Shown piece by piece: positions 8,921 to 16,680 of a DNA stretch of 64,000 nucleotides. The stretch comes from Fusobacteria bacterium ZRK30 (GTDB taxonomy: Bacteria > Fusobacteriota > Fusobacteriia > Fusobacteriales > Fusobacteriaceae). Both the position numbers and the translations under genes were made by a program. The notes below the pieces were generated by a model. It made no database searches. It saw only the letters and a list, made by a program, of their open reading frames with translations, and was not told the origin of the DNA. Numbering within the stretch: position 1 is the stretch's first letter; each line of letters begins with the position of its first letter. The DNA lies in NCBI GenBank assembly GCA_024628785.1, contig CP102405.1, positions 1,240,001-1,304,000 of the forward strand, given 5' to 3'.

Positions 8921-9742
8921 ATGCTGGGATATAAAGAAATTTTAGAGATACTGGAAGAAGTTGCAAAAAAAAATGAAAATAATTTAAAGATGATTTTAGA
9001 AGAGAAATTAAATGAAAGGGAAAAAAAAGTTTTTAGGTGGCTGTTTAAGGAGTATGAGGATCCTTCAAAGAAGCGTTGGTTTGATCCCCATCATATAATA
9101 TTTTCAACAAATTTTGCCCTAAGTTTAGTCGAGGAAGAAGATCTTGACAGGTTGATAGTAACAGCAATAATATTACATGATATTGGTTATTTTGCTATAG
9201 AGGATAAAAAAAATTGGATTAATTCAAATAGCAGAATTATTCATATGCAGGAAGGAGCTGCATTAGCTTCTAAAATTTTATATGAACAGGGTTTTAATCC
9301 GAAAGAGGTAGAAAAGGTTGTTGGGATGATAGCTGTTCATGATAATCCATATATTGGTATACCGATTATAGGTGATGACAGACTTGGCCTGAGAGATTGT
9401 GACAGGGCCTGGGTAATGCATCCCCTCTCTTTCTATAAAGACCTAAGTGAAACAGGGAGAAGTTATGAAAATCCAAAGGAATTATTGTTAGATAGAATAG
9501 TTCAATTTTATGCTCATGAACATCCATTTGACAGATCAAAGTGGAAGATAGATCTGCAGGAATTAAAAGATAATGGAATGTACATTGAGAAACCTGCTTA
9601 TGAATTTACAAAACAATATATAGAAAAACAATTTAACGGTAGGATAATGGAGAACAAAGACATGGAGTTATTAAGCAATAGAGAGTTGTTCACAAAATAT
9701 TTAGAAGAAAACATTATAAATTCAATGAAGGGGAAGATATGA
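8921..9742 (+). CDS. HD-domain phosphohydrolase
   Basis: A 273-residue protein with an HD domain: an upstream histidine in DPHHIIFS, then the metal-binding LHDIGY (about residue 88) and AVHDNPYIG. HD proteins are metal-dependent phosphohydrolases acting on nucleotides or cyclic nucleotides; the N-terminal 50 residues are a charged helical segment of no known family. The ATG follows tggggg. The last codons overlap the next GNAT gene by ATGA, pairing the two. The substrate is unknown. Confidence 0.82.
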   Translation: MLGYKEILEILEEVAKKNENNLKMILEEKLNEREKKVFRWLFKEYEDPSKKRWFDPHHIIFSTNFALSLVEEEDLDRLIVTAIILHDIGYFAIEDKKNWINSNSRIIHMQEGAALASKILYEQGFNPKEVEKVVGMIAVHDNPYIGIPIIGDDRLGLRDCDRAWVMHPLSFYKDLSETGRSYENPKELLLDRIVQFYAHEHPFDRSKWKIDLQELKDNGMYIEKPAYEFTKQYIEKQFNGRIMENKDMELLSNRELFTKYLEENIINSMKGKI

Positions 9743-10233
9743 ATATTAGAAAAGGGACAATAGGTGATGCAGAAGAAGTTTATAAACTATATAAAGAAGT
9801 TTCTCAAATAGAAGGGGGAATAGCCAGGTTTGAGGATGAAGTCACCCGAGAATATGTGGAAGGGTTTATAAAGAGTTCATTGAATAATGGTATTTTTATA
9901 GTGGCTGAAAAAGACGGGAATATAGTAGGAGAGATCCATGGATATAAGATAGGGATTCGAGTATTTGACCATATATTGTCAAATATAACTATAGTTGTGT
10001 CTCCTAATTTTTGGGGAAAAGGGATAGGAAAGAAAATATTTATGAGATTAATAGAGGAAGGTAAAAAGATAGAAGGGATTTCAAGGATAGAATTAGTTGC
10101 TATGGGTAGCAATAAAAAAGCTTTAAAATTTTATGAAGGTTTAGGTTTTCAAGTAGAGGGAAAGATGAGGAACAGGATTAAAAACTCCAAGGGGGAGTTT
10201 GAAGTTGGAGTTATGATGGGAATGATATTTTAA
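9739..10233 (+). CDS. GNAT family N-acetyltransferase
   Basis: A 164-residue acetyltransferase with the acetyl-CoA loop NFWGKGIGKKIF (about residues 93-104) and the C-terminal NKKALKFYEGLGFQVEG. It resembles L-amino-acid or peptide N-acetyltransferases of the YhhY type but the substrate is not predictable. Translationally coupled to the HD gene by a four-base overlap. Confidence 0.9.
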   Translation: MNIRKGTIGDAEEVYKLYKEVSQIEGGIARFEDEVTREYVEGFIKSSLNNGIFIVAEKDGNIVGEIHGYKIGIRVFDHILSNITIVVSPNFWGKGIGKKIFMRLIEEGKKIEGISRIELVAMGSNKKALKFYEGLGFQVEGKMRNRIKNSKGEFEVGVMMGMIF

Positions 10234-10262
10234 TACAAAATAAAAATAGGGGTTGAAAAACA

Positions 10263-11006
10263 ATGGGAAAGAATCAAAATGTTTATGACAATGAAATATT
10301 CTTTGAGGGGTATAAGGGGATCAGAGAACAGGAATATAATTATAATAAATTACAGGAACAGCCTGCAATAAAAAGTCTACTTCCGGATCTAAAAGGAAGA
10401 CGAGTTTTGGATCTAGGCTGCGGTTATGGGGAAAGCTGCAATTACTTTATACAAAATGGTGCACAGAAGGTTGTAGGAATTGATATCTCCAAAAAAATGC
10501 TGGAAGTTGCAAAAAAAGAAAACTCTCACGAGAATATTGAATATTTAGAGATGAGTATGGATGAAATAGATAATGTAACTGGGAAATTTGATCTGGTATA
10601 TAGTTCCCTGGCACTTCACTATATGGAGGATTTTAAAAAATTATTGACAGATATAAATAGTCTTCTTAGCAAAAATGGATTATTTATATATTCTCAAGAA
10701 CATCCCTTAAGTACAGCACATGGAAGTGGGCTGAGATGGACAAGGGATGAGAACGGAATGGGAGTCCACTATAACCTAGCTAATTATATGAAAAGCGGTA
10801 AGAGGGAAACAACGTGGTTTGTTGATGGTGTCATAAAATATCACAGGACCTTTTCAGAGATCATAAATACAGTGAATGAGTGCGGGTTTCAAATAGAGAA
10901 AATTTTGGAACCACTACCCAGTGAAGAGGATATAAAGCTTATTCCAAAGATGGTACAGGATTTTCATAAGCCTAATTTTTTAGTTATAAGGGCAGAGAAA
11001 AGATAA
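10263..11006 (+). CDS. Class I SAM-dependent methyltransferase
   Basis: A 247-residue methyltransferase of the Methyltransf_11/25 type. Motif I VLDLGCGYGES (about residues 47-57), the acidic strand-2 end VGIDIS, and DLVYSSLALHYMED are visible. Small proteins of this form methylate diverse small molecules; no substrate is suggested. It begins 29 bases after the GNAT gene with the same strand and style of ribosome binding site (aggggttg). Confidence 0.88.
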   Translation: MGKNQNVYDNEIFFEGYKGIREQEYNYNKLQEQPAIKSLLPDLKGRRVLDLGCGYGESCNYFIQNGAQKVVGIDISKKMLEVAKKENSHENIEYLEMSMDEIDNVTGKFDLVYSSLALHYMEDFKKLLTDINSLLSKNGLFIYSQEHPLSTAHGSGLRWTRDENGMGVHYNLANYMKSGKRETTWFVDGVIKYHRTFSEIINTVNECGFQIEKILEPLPSEEDIKLIPKMVQDFHKPNFLVIRAEKR

Positions 11007-11058
11007 ATTATCAAGTTTAAATAAAGTTACATAAAAATTTATAAGAAGAGGGTGTAAT

Positions 11059-11925
11059 ATGGAAGATCAAGCTAGGGAAAGTAAATTTGAACTATCTGTT
11101 TTAGGAGCTGTATGGATGGTAGTATTTTATAGTTTTATTGTCGGGGTAATCATGGGGTTATTATGGATTCCTTTTAGCCTTATAATTGATACTATTTATA
11201 GTAAATATTCTTTTGAAAATATTCAAAATATTAAAGCAGTTATGAATTTATTAGGGGAATCTATTTTAGACTTTATAATAATAGTATTGATTATAAAAAA
11301 AGCTAAAAAAATGAGTGAGAATAGTTTTAGGATAAAATATATGGGGAAATTAAACTATAAATTGTTGTTATCTGTTATTTGTTTAATGATAGGGTATTAC
11401 TTTTGGTATCACAGTTCTATCGGGGTAATAACAGATAAGATCCCCCTTCCTGAATGGCTAAAAGAGGCAGAAATGGAGATGGAATTACATCCTTATTCTA
11501 CATTTTTTTCTATGGGGATAGTGGCTCCTATTTTTGAAGAATTTCTTATGAGGGGAGTCATCCTAGCAGGATTATTAAATAGATATAATCCTAAGAAAGC
11601 TATAATTATCTCTGCACTGATCTTTGGGATATGGCATTTTAATATTGTGCAATCTGTTAATGCAACACTGATAGGATTACTCTTAGGAATTATCTATTAT
11701 AAAAGCAATTCATTGATCCTATGTATTGCTTTACATATGACTAACAATATATTTGCTGGGATTATGGGGGAAGCGAAAGAATATATGGGATATTCTCCTA
11801 CTATCATTTCATTTTTAGTAGGGGTAATAATATTCATAGGTTCAGCTATGATGTTCTTTCGATATCTCAGGGAATCGGATGAAAAATTAAAATTGAATAA
11901 ATTATGTGAAAAAGGGGAGGTTTAG
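11059..11925 (+). CDS. CPBP family intramembrane metalloprotease, copy 2
   Basis: Paralogue of 7319-8155, 288 residues. The first 25 residues differ at only a few positions (ELSVLGAVWMVVFY is shared), the motifs EEFLMR, FGIWH and HMTNN are intact, and the C-terminal FFRYL segment is conserved. The central loops diverge most. Seven to eight predicted membrane segments. The stop codon abuts the ATG of the MccF-like gene, so they are likely translated together. Role inferred from family: membrane proteolysis, possibly in immunity or envelope stress. Confidence 0.9.
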   Translation: MEDQARESKFELSVLGAVWMVVFYSFIVGVIMGLLWIPFSLIIDTIYSKYSFENIQNIKAVMNLLGESILDFIIIVLIIKKAKKMSENSFRIKYMGKLNYKLLLSVICLMIGYYFWYHSSIGVITDKIPLPEWLKEAEMEMELHPYSTFFSMGIVAPIFEEFLMRGVILAGLLNRYNPKKAIIISALIFGIWHFNIVQSVNATLIGLLLGIIYYKSNSLILCIALHMTNNIFAGIMGEAKEYMGYSPTIISFLVGVIIFIGSAMMFFRYLRESDEKLKLNKLCEKGEV

Positions 11926-12903
11926 ATGATAATACCGGAGAAATTAAAATGTAACGATGAGATAAGGATAATAGCTCCAGCAAGGAGTTTAAAGCTGATA
12001 AGTGAAGAATGCAGAGACTATGCAGATAGATGTTTTGCTGAGATGGGGTTAAAGGTAACTTTTTCTAGAAATTGTGAGATAAGTGATGATTTTATATCCT
12101 CATCTATAGAGGAAAGGATAGAAGATCTCCATGAGGCTTTTGCCGATAAAAATGTAAAGTGTATCCTCACTGTAATAGGGGGATTTAATTCAAACCAGCT
12201 GTTGAGATATATAGACTATGATCTCATAAAAGATAACCCTAAGATACTATGTGGTTATTCAGATATAACGGCTCTTTCAAATGCTATTTATAGCAAAACA
12301 GATTTAGTTACTTATTCCGGGCCTCATTATTCTACTTTTGGGATGAAAAAAGGGATTGATTATACCATTGAATATTTTAAAAAGTGTTTATTTTCAAAGG
12401 ATGAATATAAGATAGGACCTTCAAAGGTGTGGAGTGATGACCTCTGGTTTTTGGAGCAGGAGGAGAGAGTATTTTATGAGAACAACGGTTATAAATCATT
12501 GGGAAGTGGAAATGCAGAGGGGAAAATAATCGGCGGAAATCTATGTACTTTTAACCTCCTCCAGGGAACAGAATTTATGCCGGATTTAACAGATACACTT
12601 CTATTTATAGAGGACGACGGGATGACTTCACCTGAAACATTTGACAGAGATCTCCAGTCTCTGATCCACCAGCCAAATTTTGAAAAGGTTAAGGGAATAG
12701 TATTCGGGAGATTTCAAATAGAATCGAAGATGGAAGAAGATTTGTTTGAAAAAATAATAAGTACAAAGGCGGAATTAAAAAATATGCCTATTATCTATAA
12801 TGTTGATTTTGGGCATACTACCCCGCATATTACTTTTCCTATAGGAGGTTATGGAGAGATCTCATCAGGTGAAAAGATAGAGATAATAATTAAAAGACAT
12901 TAG
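11926..12903 (+). CDS. S66-family serine peptidase, MccF-like (LD-carboxypeptidase superfamily)
   Basis: A 325-residue S66 peptidase. The nucleophile serine is in GYSDIT (Ser112), with Glu229 in FIEDDG and His297 in VDFGHTTPH, the Ser-Glu-His triad of the family. The family includes LdcA, which trims murein tetrapeptides, and MccF, which cleaves microcin C-type peptide-nucleotides and gives resistance. The ~325 residues and DDGMTSPETFDR are closer to MccF than to LdcA. It directly follows the CPBP gene and sits among acetyltransferases, which is suggestive of a detoxification role but not proof. Confidence 0.85.
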   Translation: MIIPEKLKCNDEIRIIAPARSLKLISEECRDYADRCFAEMGLKVTFSRNCEISDDFISSSIEERIEDLHEAFADKNVKCILTVIGGFNSNQLLRYIDYDLIKDNPKILCGYSDITALSNAIYSKTDLVTYSGPHYSTFGMKKGIDYTIEYFKKCLFSKDEYKIGPSKVWSDDLWFLEQEERVFYENNGYKSLGSGNAEGKIIGGNLCTFNLLQGTEFMPDLTDTLLFIEDDGMTSPETFDRDLQSLIHQPNFEKVKGIVFGRFQIESKMEEDLFEKIISTKAELKNMPIIYNVDFGHTTPHITFPIGGYGEISSGEKIEIIIKRH

Positions 12904-12962
12904 ATAAAGGAGTTAATGTTTTAACGGATATAAAAATAAGAAATACAATAGGGGAGGGGAGA

Positions 12963-13484
12963 ATGCTAAATATTAAATTAATTAAACCAAATGAACATTA
13001 TAGGATTTCATTTTTAAACTATATTAAAGAAATAAAAAAAAGTGGTTCAGAAACATATGAATTATATAAGGATGCAGAAGAAGATTTTAAATTATATATA
13101 GAAAAATTAAAAAAGATAGAATTAGGAGTTGGTTTGCCAAAAGGGTGGGTTCCTTCTAGTAGCTACTGGCTTATTGACTCAAGGTGTGAAGTCCTTGGTG
13201 TGATAAGAATCCGTCATAGAGTAGATAATGATTACCTGAAAACCATCGGTCATATAGGTTATGAAATTAAAATGACTCGAAGAAAAAAAGGGAATGGAAG
13301 TCAAATTTTAAAGATGGGGTTATTAGAAGCTAGGAAGCTGGGAATGACTAATATATTGATAACTTGTGATGAGAAAAATATTGGTTCTGTCCGAATAATT
13401 AAAAAAAATAAGGGTAAATTAAAATCCTCATTTATAGATGAAGATACAGGTGAGAAAGTATTGCAATATATTATTGAATTATAG
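12963..13484 (+). CDS. GNAT family N-acetyltransferase
   Basis: A 173-residue GNAT protein with a longer N-terminal part (about 60 residues, lysine/glutamate-rich) than its neighbours. It contains GWVPSSSYWLID, the acetyl-CoA loop TRRKKGNGSQIL (about residues 104-115) and ENIGSVRIIKKN-like C-terminal helix. The pattern is that of the COG3981 acetyltransferases. Substrate unknown. It has its own ggggaggggag site. Confidence 0.88.
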   Translation: MLNIKLIKPNEHYRISFLNYIKEIKKSGSETYELYKDAEEDFKLYIEKLKKIELGVGLPKGWVPSSSYWLIDSRCEVLGVIRIRHRVDNDYLKTIGHIGYEIKMTRRKKGNGSQILKMGLLEARKLGMTNILITCDEKNIGSVRIIKKNKGKLKSSFIDEDTGEKVLQYIIEL

Positions 13485-13551
13485 GATAGAGTAGAGAAAA
13501 TCTTTAAAATACTGTTATAAAAGTTTATACAATGGTTAAAGGGAGGGGTTA

Positions 13552-14199
13552 ATGAAGTATAAATATATTTTATTTGATCTGGATGGGACTCTTACAGATC
13601 CGGGAGTGGGGATAACAAAAGCAGTACAATATGCATTGAAAAAAAATAATATAGTTGAGGAATCATTGGATATTCTGGAAAAATTTATAGGGCCTCCATT
13701 AAAAGATTCCTTTGTGGAGTTTTATTCATTCGATGAAAAGATGGTTTCAGACTCAATCCAATATTTCAGGGAATATTTCAGAAAAAATGGGATATTTGAA
13801 AATGAAGTGTATTCCGGTATCCTGGATCTGTTGGGGGAATTGAAAAACAGGGATTGTAAAATTGCAGTTGCAACGTCTAAGCCTACAGTGTTTGCAAACA
13901 GTGTTTTAAAGCATTTTGGAATGAGGGAATATTTTGACCTGGTAGTGGGGAGTAACTTAGATGGAACCCTTGGGAATAAGGCAGAGATAATTAACTGTGT
14001 AATTGAGAATTTGAAAATAAAAAACTTGAAAGAAACCATTATGATAGGTGACAGAAAATATGATGTTATTGGAGCAGAAAAAAATAATATAGACTCAATT
14101 GGAGTCCTATACGGCTATGGAAGTCTGGAAGAATTAGAAGCTGCCAGCCCGACCTATATTGTAGATTCTATAAATCAGTTGTATAAACTGCTGACCTAG
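13552..14199 (+). CDS. HAD-family phosphatase, phosphoglycolate phosphatase-like
   Basis: A 215-residue HAD subfamily IA phosphatase with all motifs: FDLDGTLTDPG (nucleophile Asp), VATSK, the lysine in GTLGNKAE and GDRKYDVIGA. The PGVGITKAVQYAL cap opening is the pattern of the Gph/PpaX/5'-nucleotidase-like group. A housecleaning role on phosphoglycolate or nucleotides is plausible; the substrate is not certain. Confidence 0.88.
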   Translation: MKYKYILFDLDGTLTDPGVGITKAVQYALKKNNIVEESLDILEKFIGPPLKDSFVEFYSFDEKMVSDSIQYFREYFRKNGIFENEVYSGILDLLGELKNRDCKIAVATSKPTVFANSVLKHFGMREYFDLVVGSNLDGTLGNKAEIINCVIENLKIKNLKETIMIGDRKYDVIGAEKNNIDSIGVLYGYGSLEELEAASPTYIVDSINQLYKLLT

Positions 14200-14230
14200 A
14201 TTATATAAAAAATTTGAGGAGTAAAAAAAT

Positions 14231-14917
14231 ATGAAAAAAATAGGAATAATTGGTGCTATGGAGGTAGAGATTAAACTACTGCTGGATAATATAAAATCCC
14301 TGAAAACAGAAAAAGCAGGGGGATTTTTATACTATATGGGAAAATTATATGGAAAAGATGTGGTTATAACATCCTGCGGGGTAGGGAAAGTAAATGCAGC
14401 TGCCTGTACCCAGACATTGATCAATAAATTTGAAGTGGATGGGATTATAAATACAGGTATTGCAGGAGGATTACATAAAGATGTAGAAGTCTGTGATGTG
14501 GTTATCTCCAGCGATGTCACCCATCATGATGTACGAAAAAAACAGATGAAAAACTGGTTTCCTCATCAGGAATATTTTGAAGGGGACAGAAAGTTAATTG
14601 CAGCTGCTGAGAAGGCGTTTAAAAATAGTGAGGTTATAGACAGTTCTTGTCATCTGGGAAGGGTTGTAACCGGAGAATGTTTTGTAGATGATAGTAGGTT
14701 AAAAGAACAGATTATAAAAGAATACTCGCCTCACTGTGTAGAGATGGAAGGAGCAGCCATAGGGCATGTGGCACATATAAATGATGTGCCCTTCGTTGTG
14801 ATAAGAAGTATCTCAGATGAGGCAGATGGAGAAGCAAATATGAGTTATGAAAAATTTGAAAAAATCACAGCCCAAAATGCAGCAACGATAGTTATGAATA
14901 TGATGAAAATACTGTAA
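14231..14917 (+). CDS. mtnN: 5'-methylthioadenosine/S-adenosylhomocysteine nucleosidase
   Basis: Hydrolyses the N-glycosidic bond of methylthioadenosine, S-adenosylhomocysteine and 5'-deoxyadenosine, recycling by-products of SAM use and of radical SAM enzymes. The 228 residues match the family, with GAMEVEI at the N-terminus (catalytic Glu), GVGKVNAA, NTGIAGG, EMEGAAI and ISDEAD (catalytic Asp). It is a single copy embedded between two HAD phosphatases, 31 bases from the previous gene. It would support the methyltransferase and radical SAM proteins coded nearby. Confidence 0.95.
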   Translation: MKKIGIIGAMEVEIKLLLDNIKSLKTEKAGGFLYYMGKLYGKDVVITSCGVGKVNAAACTQTLINKFEVDGIINTGIAGGLHKDVEVCDVVISSDVTHHDVRKKQMKNWFPHQEYFEGDRKLIAAAEKAFKNSEVIDSSCHLGRVVTGECFVDDSRLKEQIIKEYSPHCVEMEGAAIGHVAHINDVPFVVIRSISDEADGEANMSYEKFEKITAQNAATIVMNMMKIL

Positions 14918-14944
14918 AGATAAATTTTTTGGGAGGAGAAAATC

Positions 14945-15541
14945 ATGATAAAAAATATAGTTTTTGATTTGGGAATGGTATTGATTAAATTTAATCCAAA
15001 AGAATTTTTAGAGATAAATAACTATGAGAAAAAAGAAAAAATTATGGAGTATATATTCGGACATGAGGATTGGTTAAAACTAGACAGGGGGACTCTGACA
15101 GAAAAAGAACTGGCAGAAAAATTAGATGAAAGTGGAAACCTTACCTACGATGAGGTAATGGATATTATGAAAGTAAGAAAGGATATTATGGTTCCCTTTG
15201 ATTTTAATAAGGAGATCCCTAAAAAGTTGAAAGAAAAGGGGTACCACCTTTATATATTGTCAAATTTTCCAAAAGTTCCATTTGAGGAGATAAGGGAAAG
15301 GGATGAATTTTTTAGATATTTCGATGGAGGAGTTGTCTCTGCCTATGTAAAACATCTAAAACCTGAAAAAGCTATTTATGAAAACCTTCTGACAGATTAT
15401 TCTTTAAATCCAGAAGAGACAATTTTTATAGATGACAAGATGGATAATATAATAGCGGCTGAAGAACTTGGAATATCTGGGGTGCATTTAAAAACTCCGG
15501 AGTCTTTAAAAGAAAAACTTAAAGAATTAAAATTATTGTAA
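14945..15541 (+). CDS. HAD-family hydrolase, YihX-like
   Basis: A 198-residue HAD phosphatase of the YihX type, whose members include glucose-1-phosphate phosphatase. The first motif is FDLGMVL, with Gly where most HAD enzymes have Asp, as is normal for this subgroup. Then LSNFP, a lysine in HLKPEKAIYE and FIDDKMDNI. It follows mtnN by 27 bases. The substrate is an inference from family only. Confidence 0.87.
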   Translation: MIKNIVFDLGMVLIKFNPKEFLEINNYEKKEKIMEYIFGHEDWLKLDRGTLTEKELAEKLDESGNLTYDEVMDIMKVRKDIMVPFDFNKEIPKKLKEKGYHLYILSNFPKVPFEEIRERDEFFRYFDGGVVSAYVKHLKPEKAIYENLLTDYSLNPEETIFIDDKMDNIIAAEELGISGVHLKTPESLKEKLKELKLL

Positions 15542-15584
15542 AAATAAATAGCATATAAAAAATTATTGAGGAGAGGGGATAATT

Positions 15585-16028
15585 ATGGTTGAAATTTTTG
15601 ATATTTCTTATGCAGATGTTGAAGTAATTAGGGATCTTTGGGAAAAAAATAGACAGTATCATGAAGATAGTTCGGAGTATTTTAAGGAATCATATGGTTC
15701 TATTAAATTTGATGAAAGGATAAAGGTTTTCAGTGAATACAGCGGGGACGCTATAAAAATAAGTGTTGTCAGGGATAAAGACAAATATATTGGGTATTGT
15801 ATATCGGTGATAGATGGAAGCAAGGGGGAACTAGAGACTCTCCATATAGATGAAACTGCGAGAGGAAATGGAGTCGGGAAGAGACTTGTAGGAAAACACC
15901 TAGAGTGGATGAATGAAAAAAAATGTGAAGAAATTGGGGTGACAGTATCCCAGGAAAATAACCTTGCCATAGGGTTTTATAAAAAACTAGGATTCTATCC
16001 AAATACCCTCTATATGGAGAAGAAATAG
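15585..16028 (+). CDS. GNAT family N-acetyltransferase
   Basis: A 147-residue acetyltransferase with the acetyl-CoA loop ARGNGVGKRLV (about residues 92-102) after LETLHIDE, and NNLAIGFYKKLGF at the C-terminus. One of the shortest in the run, lacking extra domains. Own ribosome binding site gaggagagggg. Substrate unknown. Confidence 0.9.
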   Translation: MVEIFDISYADVEVIRDLWEKNRQYHEDSSEYFKESYGSIKFDERIKVFSEYSGDAIKISVVRDKDKYIGYCISVIDGSKGELETLHIDETARGNGVGKRLVGKHLEWMNEKKCEEIGVTVSQENNLAIGFYKKLGFYPNTLYMEKK

Positions 16029-16036
16029 AGAAGTTA

Positions 16037-16082
16037 AAGGTGGGACAGACGTCATCACCTTAGATACAAAATTAGTCTGTTC
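16037..16082 (+). promoter_or_regulatory. Two mutually exclusive hairpins in a GNAT leader
   Basis: AAGGTG (16037-16042) pairs with CACCTT (16056-16061), extended by GAC/GTC inside. Alternatively GGACAGAC (16043-16050) pairs with GTCTGTTC (16075-16082). The two stems share the GGACAGAC bases. The arrangement lies 22 bases before the start of the next GNAT gene and looks like a translational switch, though no known riboswitch class fits. Confidence 0.35.
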
Positions 16083-16104
16083 TATCTTAATAAAGGAGAA
16101 AATA

Positions 16105-16626
16105 ATGAAAAATATAACTATTGAGATAATATCCAAATCACATGCAAAGGAGTTGTTGAAGTTTGAGAAGGAAAATAGAGAATTTTTTGAAGAAAATATC
16201 CTCCCTAGAGCAGATGAATATTACTCATTAAAAAATATTGAGAAAGTTTTAGATGAAATTGTAATGGAGCAGGAAAACGGACTATGTTATATGTATTTAA
16301 TTAGAAATAAATCTAAAGAGATCGTGGGGAGAGTAAATCTATATTCAATTGTAAGGGGATTATTTCAAAAAGCAGAGATAGGATACAGGATTGGAAAAAA
16401 ATATAATGGATGCGGATATGCAACTAAAGCAGTTAAATTAGCTATTGAGGAAGCTTTCAATAAATATAATTTACATAGAATTGAAGCCGGAACATCACAA
16501 AGCAATATTGGTTCACAGATAGTTTTGGTTAAAAACGGATTTGAATTTATTGGAAGGACAAGACAGGTTATTAAAATAAATGGAGAATGGAAAGATGGAA
16601 TAATTTTTGAAAAAATTAAGGGATAA
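16105..16626 (+). CDS. GNAT family N-acetyltransferase, RimJ/RimL type
   Basis: A 173-residue protein of the RimJ/RimL (Acetyltransf_3) group: EIGYRIGKKYNGCGYATKAV is the signature strand plus acetyl-CoA loop (about residues 91-110), followed by HRIEAGTSQSNIGSQIVLVKNGFEFIG. Family members acetylate ribosomal protein N-termini, and RimL/MccE relatives detoxify processed microcin C. Last gene of the run, followed by a strong terminator. Its 76-base leader has alternative hairpins. Confidence 0.9.
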   Translation: MKNITIEIISKSHAKELLKFEKENREFFEENILPRADEYYSLKNIEKVLDEIVMEQENGLCYMYLIRNKSKEIVGRVNLYSIVRGLFQKAEIGYRIGKKYNGCGYATKAVKLAIEEAFNKYNLHRIEAGTSQSNIGSQIVLVKNGFEFIGRTRQVIKINGEWKDGIIFEKIKG

Positions 16627-16628
16627 AT

Positions 16629-16673
16629 AAAACAGGTCAAAGTCTTATTGAATATAAGATTTTGACCTGTTTT
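16629..16673. terminator. Bidirectional terminator
   Basis: A perfect 13-base stem, AAAACAGGTCAAA at 16629-16641 with TTTGACCTGTTTT at 16661-16673, with TCTTA/TAAGA pairing inside. It ends the GNAT run and the convergent phosphodiesterase gene. Confidence 0.92.
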
Positions 16674-16680
16674 AATTGTA

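Noticed and set aside
6812-16626. Integron cassette array
   Set aside because: The gene content (GNATs, methyltransferase, HAD) and single orientation suggested it, but the spacers are short, have no attC-type core sites, and several genes overlap or share operon spacing. No integrase is seen.
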